NCBI GenBank assembly: GCA_042138015.1 | Contig: JBHIVA010000002.1 | Coordinates: 15,997 to 79,996 of the forward strand | From: TH1177 sp042138015 | GTDB taxonomy: Archaea > Thermoproteota > Nitrososphaeria > Nitrososphaerales > Nitrososphaeraceae | DNA length: 64,000 nucleotides | Direction of reading: 5' to 3' | In this document: in pieces, positions 1-9,137 of the stretch | Numbering within the stretch: the stretch's first letter is position 1 | Layout of the letters: each line of letters opens with the position of its first letter | Translations under genes and position numbers: made by a program | Notes under the pieces: model-generated | The model's input: only the letters and a program-made list of their open reading frames with translations | Told to the model about the DNA's origin: nothing | Databases searched by the model: none

Positions 1-768
1 AAAAACGATGTTTCTTGGAAAATTTATGTTGAAAATTACGATCCGAATTTGAATTACACTCTTGACAATGACATATCTAAACGTCATCTACCTTTAAACC
101 CTATTTTGGCTATACCACGATTCGTAGAAAATTCCACATTAAATTCTAAGATAGTAGACCTAAACCAGTATTTTAAAGACTTAAAAGAAGGACTTCCAGA
201 TATATCTTATATTGTATCCTCTGATAGTCATGAAACCTCTCCAAAGGATATTTTAAAAGGCGAAGAATTTGTTACCACATTGGTAGCTGCTCTCATGCAA
301 AGCAAATACTGGAAAGATAGTGTGTTTATATTAACCTATAGTAGTTCAGGGGGATGGTATGATCATGTTATACCTCCTCAATTAGATGGAAATCAATTAG
401 GATTTCGGGTTCCTTCATTGATAATCTCTCCCTATGCCAAAACAGGGTTAGTAGATAGTACATTATATGACTCTACTTCAATTCTAAAATTTATTGAATA
501 TAACAAAAATATTACTTTACCAAATTCAAGTGAATTGAAATCTAATAATCTAATAAATTCTTTTAATTTTGATAATAATCCAAAAAATTCAAAAAAAATT
601 GTAAATGATTTAATCAATGAATATGAAGTAAGAAATTTTGGAACAGTAGAAGAGGATGAAATTGATAATATTCACTTTATTTTCATATTATATAGTTTAA
701 TAATTATCTCTATTCCAATCATTTTTTTCTCAAGTCTTGTAAGGATTAAAAATAAAAACGAATCGTAA
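1..768 (+). CDS. Phospholipase C / acid phosphatase-type phosphoesterase, C-terminal part (5' truncated by window edge)
   Basis: The reading frame is open from base 1, so the gene starts upstream of the window; the TTG at 49 is internal. The first residues read KNDVSWKIYVENY, and around 340-370 there is SSGGWYDHVIPPQ. Both resemble the PF04185 phosphoesterase (phospholipase C) family, whose metal-site region has the form GGfyDHVxPP. The last 30 residues hold one hydrophobic segment (about 664-750) followed by a basic tail, which suggests an exported enzyme anchored by its C-terminus. It probably hydrolyses phosphate esters or phospholipids outside the cell. The next gene is also an exported phosphatase, which supports a role in phosphorus scavenging (inference). 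Confidence 0.8.
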   Translation, partial: KNDVSWKIYVENYDPNLNYTLDNDISKRHLPLNPILAIPRFVENSTLNSKIVDLNQYFKDLKEGLPDISYIVSSDSHETSPKDILKGEEFVTTLVAALMQSKYWKDSVFILTYSSSGGWYDHVIPPQLDGNQLGFRVPSLIISPYAKTGLVDSTLYDSTSILKFIEYNKNITLPNSSELKSNNLINSFNFDNNPKNSKKIVNDLINEYEVRNFGTVEEDEIDNIHFIFILYSLIIISIPIIFFSSLVRIKNKNES

Positions 769-962
769 GTATATATTATCTCTTTTATTAAAAATTTTTG
801 AAGATTATAAAATTTTCCATAGATTGATTGTATAGAATGTTAATTTTACAATAATCTATTTCTTTTATAATTTTGATAAATATGATTGATATAACTTGTG
901 ATTTAGAACTCCCCAAACACGAGATAAAGAAATATTAAACAATATAATTTCCTTGATATCAG

Positions 963-2072
963 ATGGTGAACATGACGCTTTCTATATTATTAGTATTATT
1001 CTTTTCATTTATTTTATTAAATCAGAATATACAATTTTCTCTTGCCATTGATGACCGTGATCAATACATGCTTTTTTCTGAAACATATTCGAGGTCTCTT
1101 AATAATGAATATAAGGTAGATCTCCCTCTCACTACTAACTTTCAATCTGAAGTTGAAAATAAGGTTTACAGTTATGAAGAAAATTACGTTGAAAAACCTG
1201 ATAAGTCAAAGAAGGACAAAGATAAATCTGACGATGAAGATAAATACAAGGATTCATACGGAAAGCTCAATTTTGTAGCGGTTGGAGATTGGGATTGTAA
1301 TTCCAATGCAAAAAAAACTGTCAAGAATATAAAAAAACTCAGTCCAGAAGTGGTTATTGGTCTTGGTGATTATTCCTATGGATCTAGTGCAAAGTGTTGG
1401 TTTAAGTTAGTAGAAGATATTTCTGACAAACTAAAAATAACTCTCGGAAATCATGATACCGATAGTTCTAAGAAGACAAAAGAATATAGAGAATTTTTCG
1501 GATTAGAAAAACAATACTTCTCTTTTAATTTTGAAAATATCCATTTCCTTTCACTCTCAACTGAAGTACCATATGACGATGACTCCGAACAGTATGATTT
1601 TGTTATTTCAGATTTAAAAAAATATTCTAAGAATCCTTTTATTGATTGGATAATAGTTTTCTTCCATAGACAGGCATATGGGTCAGGCTCTACTCCAGAG
1701 AATGAAGATGACTTTGCTGAAACATATCATCCTATTTTTGAAAAATATGGTGTAAATTTAGCTCTTCAGGCACATCAACATATCTACGAACGAATATTTC
1801 CCCTCGCTTTCGATGAAGATGAAGAGTATGAACCAATTATAACTGATGAAAGCTATAACACATATGACGCCATGGAGGGTGTTATGTTTATAACTGTTGG
1901 AACTGGAGGGGCTACCGCTACAGGATTAAGTTCTACCAACGAATATACTGCTGAAAGATTTGTTAAAAACGGAGTCTTGAATATGGAAATTGTTAATAAT
2001 GGGAAAACCCTTAAAGGTACATTTTACGGAAACGATAAAAAGATATACGATGAATTTACTATAAATAAATGA
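963..2072 (+). CDS. Exported purple-acid-phosphatase-like metallophosphoesterase
   Basis: The 369-residue protein begins with a hydrophobic signal peptide (residues 1-28) and an acidic/lysine-rich linker (residues about 75-97). The metallophosphoesterase blocks follow in the usual order: VAVGDWDCN, GLGDYSYG, LGNHDT, FFHRQAYG and QAHQHIYER. These carry the Asp, Asn and His metal ligands of calcineurin-like enzymes, and the GDY and HxHxYER forms point to the purple acid phosphatase branch. It should hydrolyse phosphomonoesters outside the cell. The ATG at 963 sits directly before the signal peptide. It is separated from the phospholipase-like gene by about 190 bases, so co-transcription is uncertain. 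Confidence 0.85.
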   Translation: MVNMTLSILLVLFFSFILLNQNIQFSLAIDDRDQYMLFSETYSRSLNNEYKVDLPLTTNFQSEVENKVYSYEENYVEKPDKSKKDKDKSDDEDKYKDSYGKLNFVAVGDWDCNSNAKKTVKNIKKLSPEVVIGLGDYSYGSSAKCWFKLVEDISDKLKITLGNHDTDSSKKTKEYREFFGLEKQYFSFNFENIHFLSLSTEVPYDDDSEQYDFVISDLKKYSKNPFIDWIIVFFHRQAYGSGSTPENEDDFAETYHPIFEKYGVNLALQAHQHIYERIFPLAFDEDEEYEPIITDESYNTYDAMEGVMFITVGTGGATATGLSSTNEYTAERFVKNGVLNMEIVNNGKTLKGTFYGNDKKIYDEFTINK

Positions 2073-2325
2073 TAAAATTTTTTTCCATTTTAAACAAAAT
2101 ATTATACAAATTTGAATTTTGGTAAAATTAAAAACCCTAAATTTACATATTGTACGATTTTTATCTACTAGAATTAAAACTAAAGTTTATATTTTTTTTC
2201 TAATTAACTAGAAAATCCGTCTCTACCTAAATTATATTTTTGGTATTAAAAATATATGCAAAATAAAACAATAAAATTTGTAGTAGTTGAATTAACGTAT
2301 TTTCAAATATTGTTTTGGTTTAATT

Positions 2326-2442
2326 CTAGTCTTTTATTGTAGTATTACTAAGCCCACATTTTTTACATTTACTTTCGATAGTTCTCTCTTTTTCTTTCTC
2401 AATAATTTCCCCCCCACAACATGGACAATTCATATCTTCCAC
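2326..2442 (-). CDS. Zinc-ribbon microprotein, 38 aa
   Basis: A short frame on the minus strand starts at GTG 2442 or ATG 2433 and ends with TAG at 2326-2328. It encodes CPCCGG near the start and CKKCG near the end, two CxxC knuckles about 18 residues apart, the arrangement of a single zinc ribbon. Between them lies a charged Glu/Lys stretch. Function is unknown; it may bind nucleic acid or protein. The two exact CxxC pairs in such a short frame make a chance ORF unlikely. Confidence 0.6.
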   Translation of the reverse strand: MEDMNCPCCGGEIIEKEKERTIESKCKKCGLSNTTIKD

Positions 2443-2513
2443 TGAATGTTGTTGGAATAAAAACCTTAAATAAAGATTGATTAAATCCTTTTTTGTAGAA
2501 TGCTACTGTAAAT

Positions 2514-3011
2514 TTAATTTTCTAAACTCATATGAGCTTGTCTCTCATATTCATATGCCTTTGACAAAAGGTCTATTGATATCTGATTTTCAGTAATATT
2601 AGATGTTTCTTTATAATTAATATAATGTTTATAACTCTCAATTTCATTCTTCAGGGAATCTGAATATGCCTGAAAGAGAGGTTTATACTCTTCAGAGGCC
2701 GAAAAATCGTCTACTCTCTCTACAATATCCTTTAGATTTGTAATATACTCGTTTGTCTCTTTAATAATGGTTTTATTATCTAGTGTTCCTTCTTGAGACA
2801 GAACTAAAAGGTTAAACTCATAAGAAATATCATTTAGGTGTTTGTCTACTGATTCAATAAAATTTTTGGATTTTTCTTCTAAATCTGTATGTTGTGTTGT
2901 TTGGTCATTTAGTGAGTGAAATAACGCTGTGGCTTTGTTTATCCCATTCGTAATTATCAGAAGAAGCAGAAAAAAACCAAGCAAAATACTATAATGCATA
3001 GTCTTGTTCAT
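2514..3011 (-). CDS. Hypothetical exported or membrane-anchored helical protein
   Basis: This 165-residue protein is not recognised. Residues 8-30 are strongly hydrophobic and are followed by a region rich in charged residues and predicted to be helical throughout, so it is probably either secreted or held by an N-terminal anchor with the rest outside. There are no cysteines and no enzyme motif that I can see. It lies between the zinc-ribbon microprotein and the adenine methylase, all on the minus strand, with gaps of about 70-90 bases. Confidence 0.6.
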   Translation of the reverse strand: MNKTMHYSILLGFFLLLLIITNGINKATALFHSLNDQTTQHTDLEEKSKNFIESVDKHLNDISYEFNLLVLSQEGTLDNKTIIKETNEYITNLKDIVERVDDFSASEEYKPLFQAYSDSLKNEIESYKHYINYKETSNITENQISIDLLSKAYEYERQAHMSLEN

Positions 3012-3100
3012 TGATTTATCAAAGTTATATACTTCATATTTAAATTTATAACGAGTCTTCTTTTTCCTTTAGAAAAAAATATAAAACTTTATAATTTTAT

Positions 3101-4015
3101 TTACCTAAAATTTTTAATAATTAGTTCTGTGTGTCCAGATCTCTTTTGTGGTTTACTATTTATTGATCTAATAGATCCAATTTTTACAATATTATTACTA
3201 AAATCTCTATACAATTCTCTAATTATTTCTGTATCTGAATTACTTTGGATTATTTTGCAACCTATATTATCCAGTCTATGAAATATATTAGCAAGTCTTT
3301 TTTGTTGATGGATATCAAAACCACTATTAGTATAATTAGTAAATCTCGATGTTTCATTTATGGGATTATATGGAGGATCTAAATAAACAAAGTCATTCGA
3401 CTTTACATTATTTAGCAATATTTCTTCAAAATCTTTCTTTTGAATTATTGTATTGGGATTTCTTAGAAGGCAAGTTATGTTTAATAAATTGTTTTCATCA
3501 CATATTTTTGGTTTTATATACCTACCAAATGGTACATTAAAACCACCATTTTTATTTACTCTGTATAAACCGTTATAACATGTCTTATTTAAAGCGATAA
3601 ATCTTGCAGCACAATGAATTTTATCTGAGTTATTTCTATCACGAAGTTCATAATAAAATGTTTTGGGATCAACATAATATTTTTTTTCATATTCTCTCAA
3701 TAAAGTAATTAACTTATGGGGATATTTTTTAATAATAATATAAGCATTAATCAACTCAGGATTAGTATCAGACAAATATGAAGAGAAATTCTTGTTTCTT
3801 CTATTGCTCTGGTTAATATAGAAAAAAAGAGCCCCTCCTCCTAAGAATGGTTCAAAGTATCTTGAAAATGTTTTTGGGATGTGCTTTTCTATAACAGGTA
3901 TTAATCGAGATTTTCCACCTGCCCATTTAACAAAAGGATGAAATTTTTTAGTTAAAACTTGAGAAGATTTATTTAAATTATATGAGGAGATACTCAAGGC
4001 AAGTATAAATTTCAA
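3101..4015 (-). CDS. dam: DNA adenine methylase, D12 (Dam) class
   Basis: This protein of about 304 residues transfers a methyl group from SAM to adenine N6 in DNA. It shows the D12-class signatures in order: PFVKWAGGKSRLIP and FEPFLGGGALFF (SAM binding), the conserved SDTNPELINAY, and the catalytic YLDPPYNP. The start is TTG at 4015; a second in-frame TTG lies six codons further in, and the conserved domain begins about 26 residues from the start. No restriction endonuclease is next to it: downstream is a small helical exported protein and upstream 635 bases without a gene, so it appears to be an orphan methylase. The recognition sequence cannot be read from the protein. Confidence 0.9.
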   Translation of the reverse strand: MKFILALSISSYNLNKSSQVLTKKFHPFVKWAGGKSRLIPVIEKHIPKTFSRYFEPFLGGGALFFYINQSNRRNKNFSSYLSDTNPELINAYIIIKKYPHKLITLLREYEKKYYVDPKTFYYELRDRNNSDKIHCAARFIALNKTCYNGLYRVNKNGGFNVPFGRYIKPKICDENNLLNITCLLRNPNTIIQKKDFEEILLNNVKSNDFVYLDPPYNPINETSRFTNYTNSGFDIHQQKRLANIFHRLDNIGCKIIQSNSDTEIIRELYRDFSNNIVKIGSIRSINSKPQKRSGHTELIIKNFR

Positions 4016-4650
4016 GAATTAAATATAAAGTTTAACAAAGTGCATTTTTGTAAAATGCTAAATCTAACAATTATCTGAAATGAGTCTCATGATTTTGATT
4101 TATTTATTAATACAACAAAAAATAGAATATTTATCAAAAGTAGAGTCTATTTGAATTTTTATACTCCCTGATTTTGGAATATACACCTTGAAACTATTTA
4201 CCAACTTTAATTTATAATTATATTTAATAAATAGAATCGTGTATTTCTTGAAATAAACAGCATTACAAAAACAGGTTAGATACTATTCATATTAGAAATA
4301 CAGTTTTGTTTTCTTCTTTAATTTGTATTTTGCATTTTATAAATTATGATATATATTAAACAATTAAGTTTTTTTATAAATCACTATGAATAGGAAAAAG
4401 TAAAGTATATTCAACAAAATTATATTTAAGCATAAATCATAGGGAGATATAATCATTCATTTGTATTTTTCAATTATTCTATAAATGACCTGTATTAAGA
4501 AATTAAGAAGATATTCAGTATATAATAAATATATATTTTTTGTCTTAAAATAAAATATACTATGAATAGCCATTTCAATATGTTATTAGAACTATTATAA
4601 ACCTAGTCAAAATCTTACTTAAAGTTGAGTTACGCTGCTTTAAAGCTTAA
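4016..4650. other. 635-bp stretch without a recognisable gene
   Basis: Very AT-rich sequence between the adenine methylase and the DUF763 gene. Both strands hold only frames of about 25 codons or fewer without known motifs. I see no tRNA, repeat array or convincing hairpin. It must contain the promoter of the minus-strand methylase near 4016-4060. Confidence 0.5.
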
Positions 4651-5835
4651 TTAATGTTGTATTATAAAATTATAATCAGTAGTTTTAAAAATCTCATTTG
4701 AATAATTAGATAATCTTTTTAATGCATTTAATCTTTTTTTTCTATCCAGTTCGGATCCTTTTATAACTTCACTTAAATAACTTACTGATTTGTCGTATGT
4801 TTTTCTCGCTATTGGATAAGGAACTCCATCTTTTCCACCGTGTGCGTAATTAAATTTTACAGGGTCTCTCCACGATGCTTTATTACCGTACAATAGTTGT
4901 GATATTAGGGATAAAGCTCTTATTGATCCTGGTCCAACTCCTTTTATTTCAATTAGTTGTTCGTAACTCTGTGGGTTGACATCATAAATCCTATCAAAAA
5001 TCCTCCAATCTAGGTACCTAGGCATTTCATATTCTTCATAAATTTCTGATTTGTGATTACTTTTTCCAACATCTTTTACAACCTTCTCACTCCTGATCCA
5101 TGAATCTAACCTTGATTGATCAGATTTATCAACAATCTGTAATACTGATGACTTTATTTCCTTTGAACCCGATTTTGATAAATCTACACAAGTTTTTCTA
5201 TTTTCTTCTGACTCCTTAGAAGTCATATCTAATACGTTGGGTAGTTTTTTAGAAGATATGATACCTGCGTGAGGTTCAATTATGTAACTCTTCAAATTGT
5301 CTGATATCCAATGATACCTTCTGGCCATCTTATACTGGTTATTCAGTCCTTGTTGAATAATTGTCCAATTGGAATATTCATCAAATAAAAAAACATGATG
5401 ATAAAGATTATAACCATCCTGAATTGCAGAATTATCTACTTTTGCAGCCATTTTACTTGCATAAACTAATTTATCAATCTTTTGAGTAGATAAATTATAA
5501 TTTTCTTCCGCAAGTTTTGGTATCTCAGACTTGGGAAGTAAGGCATTCTTTCCTTTTCCGCCGGTTATGGAAATTTTATGAAACTCATTTGATAACGCTT
5601 TTTTTAATACTCCAGTTACCACAGTAGTTAATCCAGACGAATGCCAATCGAAACCCAAAACGCAACCAAATGCTTGAAACCAGAGAGGATCAGAGATTTT
5701 TTTAAAAAATTCCTTTGTACCTTTTTCTTGTATTATTATTTTAGAAATAATCGAAGAAAGCTCTGTCATAAGTTTAATTAAATAGGAAGGTGCATGTCCT
5801 CCGTGCAAAGGTAAATTAATTGTTCCTCTTTTCAA
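4651..5835 (-). CDS. DUF763 family protein
   Basis: The 394-residue protein begins MKRGTINLPLHGGHAPSYL, the typical opening of DUF763 proteins, and contains the conserved FGCVLGFDWHSSGLTT block and the C-terminal YAHGGKDGVPYPI block. A helix-hairpin-helix-like segment (IEIKGVGPGSIRALSLI, about residues 297-313) suggests contact with DNA. DUF763 is widespread in archaea, but its function is not established to my knowledge. The gene stands alone, divergent from the 2-hydroxyacid dehydrogenase gene, with about 95 bases between starts. Confidence 0.85.
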   Translation of the reverse strand: MKRGTINLPLHGGHAPSYLIKLMTELSSIISKIIIQEKGTKEFFKKISDPLWFQAFGCVLGFDWHSSGLTTVVTGVLKKALSNEFHKISITGGKGKNALLPKSEIPKLAEENYNLSTQKIDKLVYASKMAAKVDNSAIQDGYNLYHHVFLFDEYSNWTIIQQGLNNQYKMARRYHWISDNLKSYIIEPHAGIISSKKLPNVLDMTSKESEENRKTCVDLSKSGSKEIKSSVLQIVDKSDQSRLDSWIRSEKVVKDVGKSNHKSEIYEEYEMPRYLDWRIFDRIYDVNPQSYEQLIEIKGVGPGSIRALSLISQLLYGNKASWRDPVKFNYAHGGKDGVPYPIARKTYDKSVSYLSEVIKGSELDRKKRLNALKRLSNYSNEIFKTTDYNFIIQH

Positions 5836-5929
5836 ACCTTAAACACTTTAATTGATATTTACTATTATATCTTTTTTATTCTATTATTGAAATTTATATT
5901 CAAAAATAGGAAATCTATAATATTACTAT

Positions 5930-6940
5930 ATGACTAATATGATAGAGTTGTATAAAATATACGTTACTAGAAAGATCGATGAAACTGGCTTAAATTTACT
6001 AAAAAAAAAATATGATGTTTATATTAATAAATCCTATATTTCTCCTTCAAAACGAGAGTTAGCTAAAAAAGTCAAAGGCGTAAATGCAATATTATGTACA
6101 CTATCAGAGAAAATTGATTCAGAAATAATGGATGCAGCAGGAGACAATCTAAAGGTTATAAGCACATTTAGTACGGGGTTTGAACATATAGATCTAAATG
6201 AGGCAAGCAAAAGAGGGATTTATGTAACTAATACTGGAAATATATTAGCTGAGGCTACTGCTGATTTGACATTCGCTCTTATTCTTGGAGTAGGTAGAAA
6301 AATAGTTGAAGGACACAAATACATCATCAATAATAAATGGAAACATGGATGGATGCCAAATTTATTTGTTGGAACAAATATATTTAATTCTACCTTAGGA
6401 ATTCTTGGTCTGGGCAATATTGGTTCAGCTGTAGCTAGAAGAGCAAAAGCCTTTAACATGAATATTATTTACAATAATAGAAATAAATTAAATTCAAAAG
6501 TTGAGAAGAAACTCGGTGTTACTTTTGTAGATAAAAATTATTTATTTAGAAATAGCGATTTTCTCTCGATTCACGTTGGTTTACAAAAGGAAAACTATCA
6601 CTTAATTAGTATGAACGAGTTGAAAATGATGAAAAAAACTTCCTTTTTAATTAATACCTCTAGAGGCTCTGTAGTTGATGAAAGATCGCTTTGTATCGCG
6701 TTGAAAAAGAAATGGATATCTGGAGCCGGTTTAGATGTTTTTGAAATTGAACCAATAGAAAAAAATAATCCTTTATTAAAAAAAAATAATGTGATTATTT
6801 TACCTCATATTGGTAGTGCAACTCGAGAAACAAGAGCTAAAATGTCTAAAGTTGCTGCACTAAATATATCTAATATTTTTGAGCGAAAGCTCCCATTATA
6901 TTTGGTTAATAAACAAATCCAAGGATTACTCGTAAAATAA
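5930..6940 (+). CDS. D-isomer-specific 2-hydroxyacid dehydrogenase (glyoxylate/hydroxypyruvate reductase type)
   Basis: The 336-residue protein has an NAD(P)-binding Rossmann segment GILGLGNIGSAVARR (around residue 145) and the catalytic set of this family: Arg in NTSRGSVVDE, Glu in FEIEPIE and His in PHIGSAT. The overall length and the STFSTGFEHIDL block fit glyoxylate or hydroxypyruvate reductases. It would reduce a 2-oxoacid to a D-2-hydroxyacid; the substrate is inferred from family resemblance. ATG 5930 or the second ATG three codons later may be the true start. Confidence 0.85.
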   Translation: MTNMIELYKIYVTRKIDETGLNLLKKKYDVYINKSYISPSKRELAKKVKGVNAILCTLSEKIDSEIMDAAGDNLKVISTFSTGFEHIDLNEASKRGIYVTNTGNILAEATADLTFALILGVGRKIVEGHKYIINNKWKHGWMPNLFVGTNIFNSTLGILGLGNIGSAVARRAKAFNMNIIYNNRNKLNSKVEKKLGVTFVDKNYLFRNSDFLSIHVGLQKENYHLISMNELKMMKKTSFLINTSRGSVVDERSLCIALKKKWISGAGLDVFEIEPIEKNNPLLKKNNVIILPHIGSATRETRAKMSKVAALNISNIFERKLPLYLVNKQIQGLLVK

Positions 6941-6949
6941 TCATTCTTT

Positions 6950-7273
6950 TCAAGAATCTAATAATCTTTTATAAAATATTTCTTCATAATCTTCTTTAGT
7001 ACCTTTTATACAATTTGTGGTTACAATCTTAATATTTTGTATTCCTATTTTTCCTTTTGGAAGTAAATTTTTCTCTTGCAACAACCTTATCTTTTCCCCA
7101 ATTGGCAATTGATGTTCTTCACAAGACATTCCAACCAAAAATTCTTCACTACTATGAATTGAAATAAAATAGGATGGAGGAATATTGCATTGTGTACTTT
7201 GAGAAGAATAAGAGCATCTGTTTGGTAATGCCATAATTCTAATTGTATCTTCGTACTTATATTTTAAACTCAA
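6950..7273 (-). CDS. Conserved-looking hypothetical protein, 107 aa
   Basis: This protein is not recognised. It contains four cysteines (CSYSSQSTQC near residue 20, CEEH near residue 51 and one later). The CxxH element and the preceding Cys pair could form a metal site, and the C-terminal half has alternating strands and helices. Its 3' end is nine bases from the converging dehydrogenase gene. Function cannot be assigned. Confidence 0.55.
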   Translation of the reverse strand: MSLKYKYEDTIRIMALPNRCSYSSQSTQCNIPPSYFISIHSSEEFLVGMSCEEHQLPIGEKIRLLQEKNLLPKGKIGIQNIKIVTTNCIKGTKEDYEEIFYKRLLDS

Positions 7274-7336
7274 TTCATTTGTAATCTTTTATCTTCAAGA
7301 AATTTATAACAGGCTACAACTATAAGTAATTGTAGA

Positions 7337-7507
7337 ATGGGAAGTAGAAAAAGGCGTACAATTAAACCTCAAAGAAAAACTAGAAGTGTTGAAGGACGTT
7401 GTCCAAAATGTACCACTATTGTTAGATTCAATGTATCTGGACCTGTCGGTGACGAAATATATGAATGCAGAGGTTGTATGACCAAGTATCATATTAATGA
7501 TCTATGA
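7337..7507 (+). CDS. Zinc-ribbon protein, 56 aa, Elf1-like
   Basis: ATG 7337 opens a 56-codon frame ending with TGA 7505-7507. It starts with a basic arm (MGSRKRRTIKPQRKTR), then CPKC and CRGC about 21 residues apart, a clear zinc ribbon. The basic N-terminus followed by a single ribbon is the layout of archaeal transcription elongation factor 1 (Elf1) proteins, but I would not insist on that family. It is divergent from the 107-residue gene with about 63 bases between starts. Confidence 0.65.
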   Translation: MGSRKRRTIKPQRKTRSVEGRCPKCTTIVRFNVSGPVGDEIYECRGCMTKYHINDL

Positions 7508-7606
7508 CCTGCTTTTTCTTTTATCTTATTTGCTATAGTTAAGCATAGATGAAGAAGATATGTAGAGTATTTAGATACAATTACATTTTATTATCCATCT
7601 CCATTA

Positions 7607-7879
7607 ATGTGCATTATGGTAGAAAAGATTGACTATACCGGTGATATCTATCTTTATAGTAGTGGAATGCCTAAGGATTTGATAGAAAAAGCTAAATCTA
7701 CATTAGTAGATAATTATGGAATAATAGACGAAGATATCAGAGTTATTGAAATTCCTGAGGGAGTTCCAGAAGGATCAATAATGGTCACGATATGGCCTCA
7801 CTATTTATCTGTTGCAAAGGTAAAGAAAGTAAGAGAGGGATCTATTTATGCACCACAATTGTTCAATATCGATATTTAA
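7607..7879 (+). CDS. Hypothetical protein, 90 aa
   Basis: Not recognised. The frame has a GTG-free ATG start at 7607, and a second ATG four codons on (MVEKIDY) is equally plausible. The protein is soluble, acidic-to-neutral, and free of cysteines apart from one at residue 2 of the longer form, with alternating strand and helix patterns. The codon use matches neighbouring genes. No partner gene can be named. Confidence 0.6.
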   Translation: MCIMVEKIDYTGDIYLYSSGMPKDLIEKAKSTLVDNYGIIDEDIRVIEIPEGVPEGSIMVTIWPHYLSVAKVKKVREGSIYAPQLFNIDI

Positions 7880-8038
7880 TTGGACTTAACCCATAACTAT
7901 TTGGGTAGAATGATCTGTCTAAGAATATTTGAATTCAAATTACTAAACGAATAAGACTTTCATTATACCCAATAAAAAAAGAAATGAATATTAGGAATTT
8001 AGTTAAAATTTAATTCTACTTATTTTATATATTTTAAC

Positions 8039-8182
8039 ATGGTAATATCATATTTCTGCAATAAGAAAAGGCATCTAGATTGTCCATTAGAAATTCCGAT
8101 AGATGATTTTTGTGAATCAGATCATGATTGTTCCTTTGATATAAAATTAAAAAAATGTGAATGTTCATGTCATTATAATTAA
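8039..8182 (+). CDS. Cysteine-rich microprotein, 47 aa
   Basis: A 47-codon frame from ATG 8039 to TAA 8182. It encodes seven cysteines: CNKK, CPLE, FCES, DCSF and a final KKCECSCHYN cluster, plus several aspartates. The density and spacing suggest a metal-binding protein, perhaps zinc or copper. It has no family that I recognise. A second cysteine-rich microprotein follows 100 bases later on the same strand. Confidence 0.5.
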   Translation: MVISYFCNKKRHLDCPLEIPIDDFCESDHDCSFDIKLKKCECSCHYN

Positions 8183-8282
8183 AAAAGTATTATTAAGACC
8201 CTTTAGGTTGTATTCTCGATACAAAAAATATAATTTAAATTCATGAAAAATAATATTAATGAGAAAATTATAAAGTTTAGTT

Positions 8283-8423
8283 ATGCAAATAAATGGAATT
8301 GACAAGTGCTCGTTCTGCAACTCTAGGACAATTAAAGGTTATAGTCTTTGTTCAAAATGTATTCAATTTTACAACATAACAATAAGTGATAACGAATTGG
8401 AAGGTTGTGGATGCGATCAATAA
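8283..8423 (+). CDS. Zinc-ribbon microprotein, 46 aa
   Basis: ATG 8283 opens a 46-codon frame ending TAA 8421-8423. It reads CSFCNSR then CSKC about 14 residues later, and ends CGCDQ. The two CxxC knuckles form a plausible zinc ribbon. Function is unknown. It shares orientation and cysteine richness with the preceding microprotein. Confidence 0.55.
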   Translation: MQINGIDKCSFCNSRTIKGYSLCSKCIQFYNITISDNELEGCGCDQ

Positions 8424-8522
8424 ATCACAAATTGTATTATTGTTTAATTACATTGTTCAAAGGGTCAGAAACTGGTAAATTTAATCATAATTTTTCATAC
8501 AGCCACCACATCATCATTCCCT

Positions 8523-9071
8523 TTAATCAACTAAACCTATACTATCTAACAAATTTTGTGCTTTTTTCTTTAATTTGTTATCAATCTTTACTACTACTAA
8601 TCCTTCAAGGGGCTGTCCATATAAAATTAAAGAGTTATTCAAAGCTAATACAAAAACAGGTAAAGCCAACAAATCCTCTTCTCCTTCAACGCATAATATT
8701 GCTTTCTCGTTGTTTTTTATGACGGTTTTTATTATATTATAAGCCTGTAAAGAAATAGTTCCCTGTTTGTTTATACATTTGTAGATTTTAATTTTCTTAT
8801 CTCCTGAATATGCCTTTTTTATTTTTAAATTCTTTAATTCTGATCGCTTAACCCTTCTTTCCACTCCATCAATAATTGCTAATTTAGGAAAAATTCCATA
8901 CGATAAAATTTTCTCAGTAGTAGCATCTCCCACAGTAATCACATTAATTTTATTACCACTGTTGAGTTTGTATAAAATTTCTATTATATTTTCTTTAGTT
9001 ACATCTTCATTTTTTATTAGATCTCCGAACGGTTTTTTTAAAATTTTTAATTGTTCTTCTTTGATGGGCAT
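8523..9071 (-). CDS. GTP-dependent dephospho-CoA kinase (DUF359)
   Basis: The 182-residue protein matches the archaeal DUF359 family, known to phosphorylate dephospho-CoA with GTP in the last step of CoA synthesis. Visible family blocks are ITVGDATTEKIL, PKLAIIDGVERR, the acidic CVEGEEDLLALP and LYGQPLEGLVVV. Length is normal for the family. It lies directly downstream of mrp on the same strand, separated by about 60 bases that include a tandem duplication, so the two could be co-transcribed. Confidence 0.88.
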   Translation of the reverse strand: MPIKEEQLKILKKPFGDLIKNEDVTKENIIEILYKLNSGNKINVITVGDATTEKILSYGIFPKLAIIDGVERRVKRSELKNLKIKKAYSGDKKIKIYKCINKQGTISLQAYNIIKTVIKNNEKAILCVEGEEDLLALPVFVLALNNSLILYGQPLEGLVVVKIDNKLKKKAQNLLDSIGLVD

Positions 9072-9095
9072 TTTTAAATAAGTTTTTTTTCAATA

Positions 9096-9137
9096 CTGGT
9101 TTATTATTTTTAATTCCTGGTTTATTATTTTTAATTC
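9096..9137. repeat. Perfect tandem duplication, 2 x 21 bp, over the mrp stop codon
   Basis: The 21-base unit beginning CTGGTTTATTATTTTTAATT occurs twice head to tail (9096-9116 and 9117-9137) without mismatch. The second copy contains the TAA stop of mrp (9131-9133, read on the minus strand) and its last codons. It looks like a recent replication-slippage duplication in the mrp/dephospho-CoA kinase spacer. Confidence 0.9.

Noticed and set aside
8405..8722. 105-codon plus-strand frame overlapping the dephospho-CoA kinase
   Set aside because: The opposite strand carries clear DUF359 motifs; the plus frame has no motif.
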